A stretch of DNA of 31,818 nucleotides, from assembly GCA_937967685.1 (NCBI GenBank), contig CALBTX010000071.1, positions 1-31,818 on the forward strand. The letters run 5' to 3'. How positions within the stretch are numbered: position 1 is the first letter of the stretch; each line of letters begins with the position of its first letter. The position numbers and the translations under genes are program-made. Positions 31,136-31,818 of the stretch are shown piece by piece. A model generated the notes under the pieces. It was not told the origin of the DNA and made no database searches. It worked only from the letters and a program-made list of their open reading frames with translations. Source of the stretch: an uncultured Bacillaceae bacterium. GTDB lineage: Bacteria; Bacillota; Bacilli; Caldalkalibacillales; Caldalkalibacillaceae.

Positions 31136-31414
31136 TTATTGCCCTGCGTTGTTTTGCGCTTGCTGCAATTGTTGCTGAGCCTGCTGCAGCTGTTGTTGCG
31201 CCTGTTGAAATTGTTGCTGCTCTGCCGGACCGGCACTGGCTTGAGCCTGCTGAACTTGCTGCTGGGCCTGCTGCAATTGCTGTTGAGCCTGTTGCAAGGC
31301 TTGAGGATTGGCTGCTTGTGCCGCTTGTTGAACCTGCTGTGCGGCCTGTTGAGCGGCTTGCTGGGCCTGCTGCACTTGTTGCTGAACCTGCTGTTGGTTT
31401 TGCTGTTGAGCCAT
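31136..31414 (-). CDS. Gln/Ala-rich heptad-repeat protein, uncharacterised
   Basis: The 92-residue product is 51 Gln and 21 Ala (78% together) and has a single charged residue, a Glu in GPAEQQQ. From about residue 38 the pattern is heptad-like: Gln-Gln-Ala-Gln-Gln-Gln-Leu/Val repeats, with Ala and Leu/Val spaced 4 and 3 apart, as in the core of a coiled coil whose surface is all glutamine. A short GPAE break divides it into two helices. GGAGG lies 7 nt before the ATG and a terminator follows, so this is a real gene. It lacks the GQFGTEFASE-type repeats of gamma-type small spore proteins. I do not recognise a family. Its place between rpmF and sporulation-linked genes suggests, weakly, a spore role. 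Confidence 0.75.
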   Translation of the reverse strand: MAQQQNQQQVQQQVQQAQQAAQQAAQQVQQAAQAANPQALQQAQQQLQQAQQQVQQAQASAGPAEQQQFQQAQQQLQQAQQQLQQAQNNAGQ

Positions 31415-31449
31415 CTTTTATCCTCCCTGATTCTAATAGTGGTGTATCA

Positions 31450-31507
31450 TTAAAAATCCTCAATTATCCATCCGGAATCATCGCTCGACGGACAGAAGGA
31501 TTTTTAA
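31450..31507. repeat. Long-range inverted repeat upstream of the Gln-rich gene
   Basis: TTAAAAATCCT (31450-31460) and AGGATTTTTAA (31497-31507) are perfect 11-bp arms. An inner pairing TCCGTC with GATGGA shortens the loop. It could be a second terminator after rpmF or a leader hairpin of the Gln-rich mRNA, whose start codon is 36 bp away. Confidence 0.55.
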
Positions 31508-31580
31508 AAATACGTTTTCTATTTTGCCTCAACCACCACTTTTCATGCATCCAGAATCATGTGCAGCAGCCATTCAGGGA

Positions 31581-31616
31581 AAATAAAAAGGCAAGGATCG
31601 CCATCGATGCCTTACC
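31581..31616 (-). terminator. Intrinsic terminator after rpmF
   Basis: On the minus strand GGTAAGG-C-ATCG pairs with CGAT-CCTTGCC around an ATGG loop (31590-31616). It is followed by TTTTTATTT (31581-31589). It begins 9 bp after the rpmF stop. Confidence 0.85.
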
Positions 31617-31624
31617 TAAAAACA

Positions 31625-31798
31625 TTATTCTGCAACAACGTCTTCTCCTTTGTATGTGCCGCACTCCTTGCATACACGATGGGCCAGCTTGTACTCGCCA
31701 CAATGGGGACAAATGACCATCCCCGGTACTTTTAACTTGAAATGAGTCCGGCGTTTATCGCGACGCGCTTTAGATGTCTTTCTTTTAGGTACTGCCAT
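31625..31798 (-). CDS. rpmF: 50S ribosomal protein L32
   Basis: The 57-residue protein starts MAVPKRKTSKARRDKRRTH, typical of L32. It carries a zinc ribbon with CPHC (30-33) and CKEC (43-46), the C+ zinc-binding form. GGGAGGTGG precedes the ATG near the window edge. The length is normal, and the gene ends in its own terminator. In B. subtilis rpmF likewise lies upstream of ylbO/gerR. Confidence 0.97.
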   Translation of the reverse strand: MAVPKRKTSKARRDKRRTHFKLKVPGMVICPHCGEYKLAHRVCKECGTYKGEDVVAE

Positions 31799-31818
31799 GA
31801 TGTTCCACCTCCCTCAAC

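Noticed and set aside
31103..31716. Leu-rich and Ala/Val/Pro-rich plus-strand frames over the Gln-rich gene, and a Ser/Thr/Gly-rich minus frame at 31005-31463
   Set aside because: These are other readings of the same CAG-type repeat DNA. Only the Gln/Ala frame has a ribosome binding site at the right distance and ends just before a terminator.

Overview
This window is a chromosomal segment from a spore-forming member of the Bacillales. The evidence is a complete sporulation sigma cassette (spoIIGA-sigE-sigG), two sporulation-specific cell-wall genes (spoVD, spoVE), a GerR/RsfA-type regulator and a bacillithiol gene (bshC). MurE carries the DNPR motif of meso-diaminopimelate ligases. Gene order follows Bacillus subtilis from rpmF through the division and cell wall (dcw) cluster to ylmC, but with inserted and replaced genes. 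A complete S-adenosylhomocysteine hydrolase gene, which B. subtilis lacks, suggests a deep-branching, possibly thermophilic or alkaliphilic Bacillaceae-like lineage such as Caldalkalibacillus. The genus is inference and cannot be fixed from the sequence alone.

Layout, read in the direction of most transcription (minus strand, from high to low coordinates). (1) 31.8-28.6 kb: rpmF, a Gln/Ala heptad-repeat protein, a His-rich protein, a crotonase and a gerR-type regulator. Most are separated by intrinsic terminators. (2) 28.5-27.1 kb: two plus-strand genes, a SurA-N lipoprotein and a YlbP-type acetyltransferase, followed by degenerate ~20-bp repeats. (3) 26.95-24.0 kb: bshC-ahcY, closed by a terminator whose 3' arm overlaps the likely mraZ promoter. 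(4) 23.9-7.0 kb: the dcw cluster mraZ-rsmH-ftsL-pbpB-spoVD-murE-mraY-murD-spoVE-murG-murB, then divIB-ftsA-ftsZ behind a separate promoter and terminator-like hairpin. It ends at a very strong terminator after ftsZ. (5) 6.8-3.4 kb: an accessory block, where B. subtilis has other genes (bpr and neighbours), with a tandem P-loop ATPase, an acyl-CoA thioesterase and a divergent ArgRS2-type synthetase on the plus strand. (6) 3.1-0 kb: spoIIGA-sigE-sigG-ylmC.

The genes form a coherent programme. MurB/D/E/G and MraY build lipid II, and PBP2B, SpoVD and SpoVE polymerise and cross-link septal and spore peptidoglycan. FtsA, FtsZ, FtsL and DivIB build the divisome, and MraZ controls the cluster. SpoIIGA, SigE and SigG then run sporulation. 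Regulatory signals visible directly include four MraZ boxes, a Spo0A-type spoIIG promoter with a 22-bp spacer, a long hairpin covering the sigG ribosome binding site, and a palindrome spanning the argS2-like promoter.

The most unusual items are the ArgRS2 homologue with degenerate HIGH and KMSK motifs, the terminator-like hairpin between the divIB promoter and its ribosome binding site, the nearly uncharged Gln/Ala coiled-coil protein, the His-rich protein with an expandable DNA repeat, and the repeat array behind ylbP. Non-ATG starts are frequent (TTG for sigE, ftsA, murB, pbpB, the thioesterase and the lipoprotein; GTG for spoVD, spoVE and the ATPase). No tRNA, rRNA, IS element, CRISPR array or prophage gene was seen.
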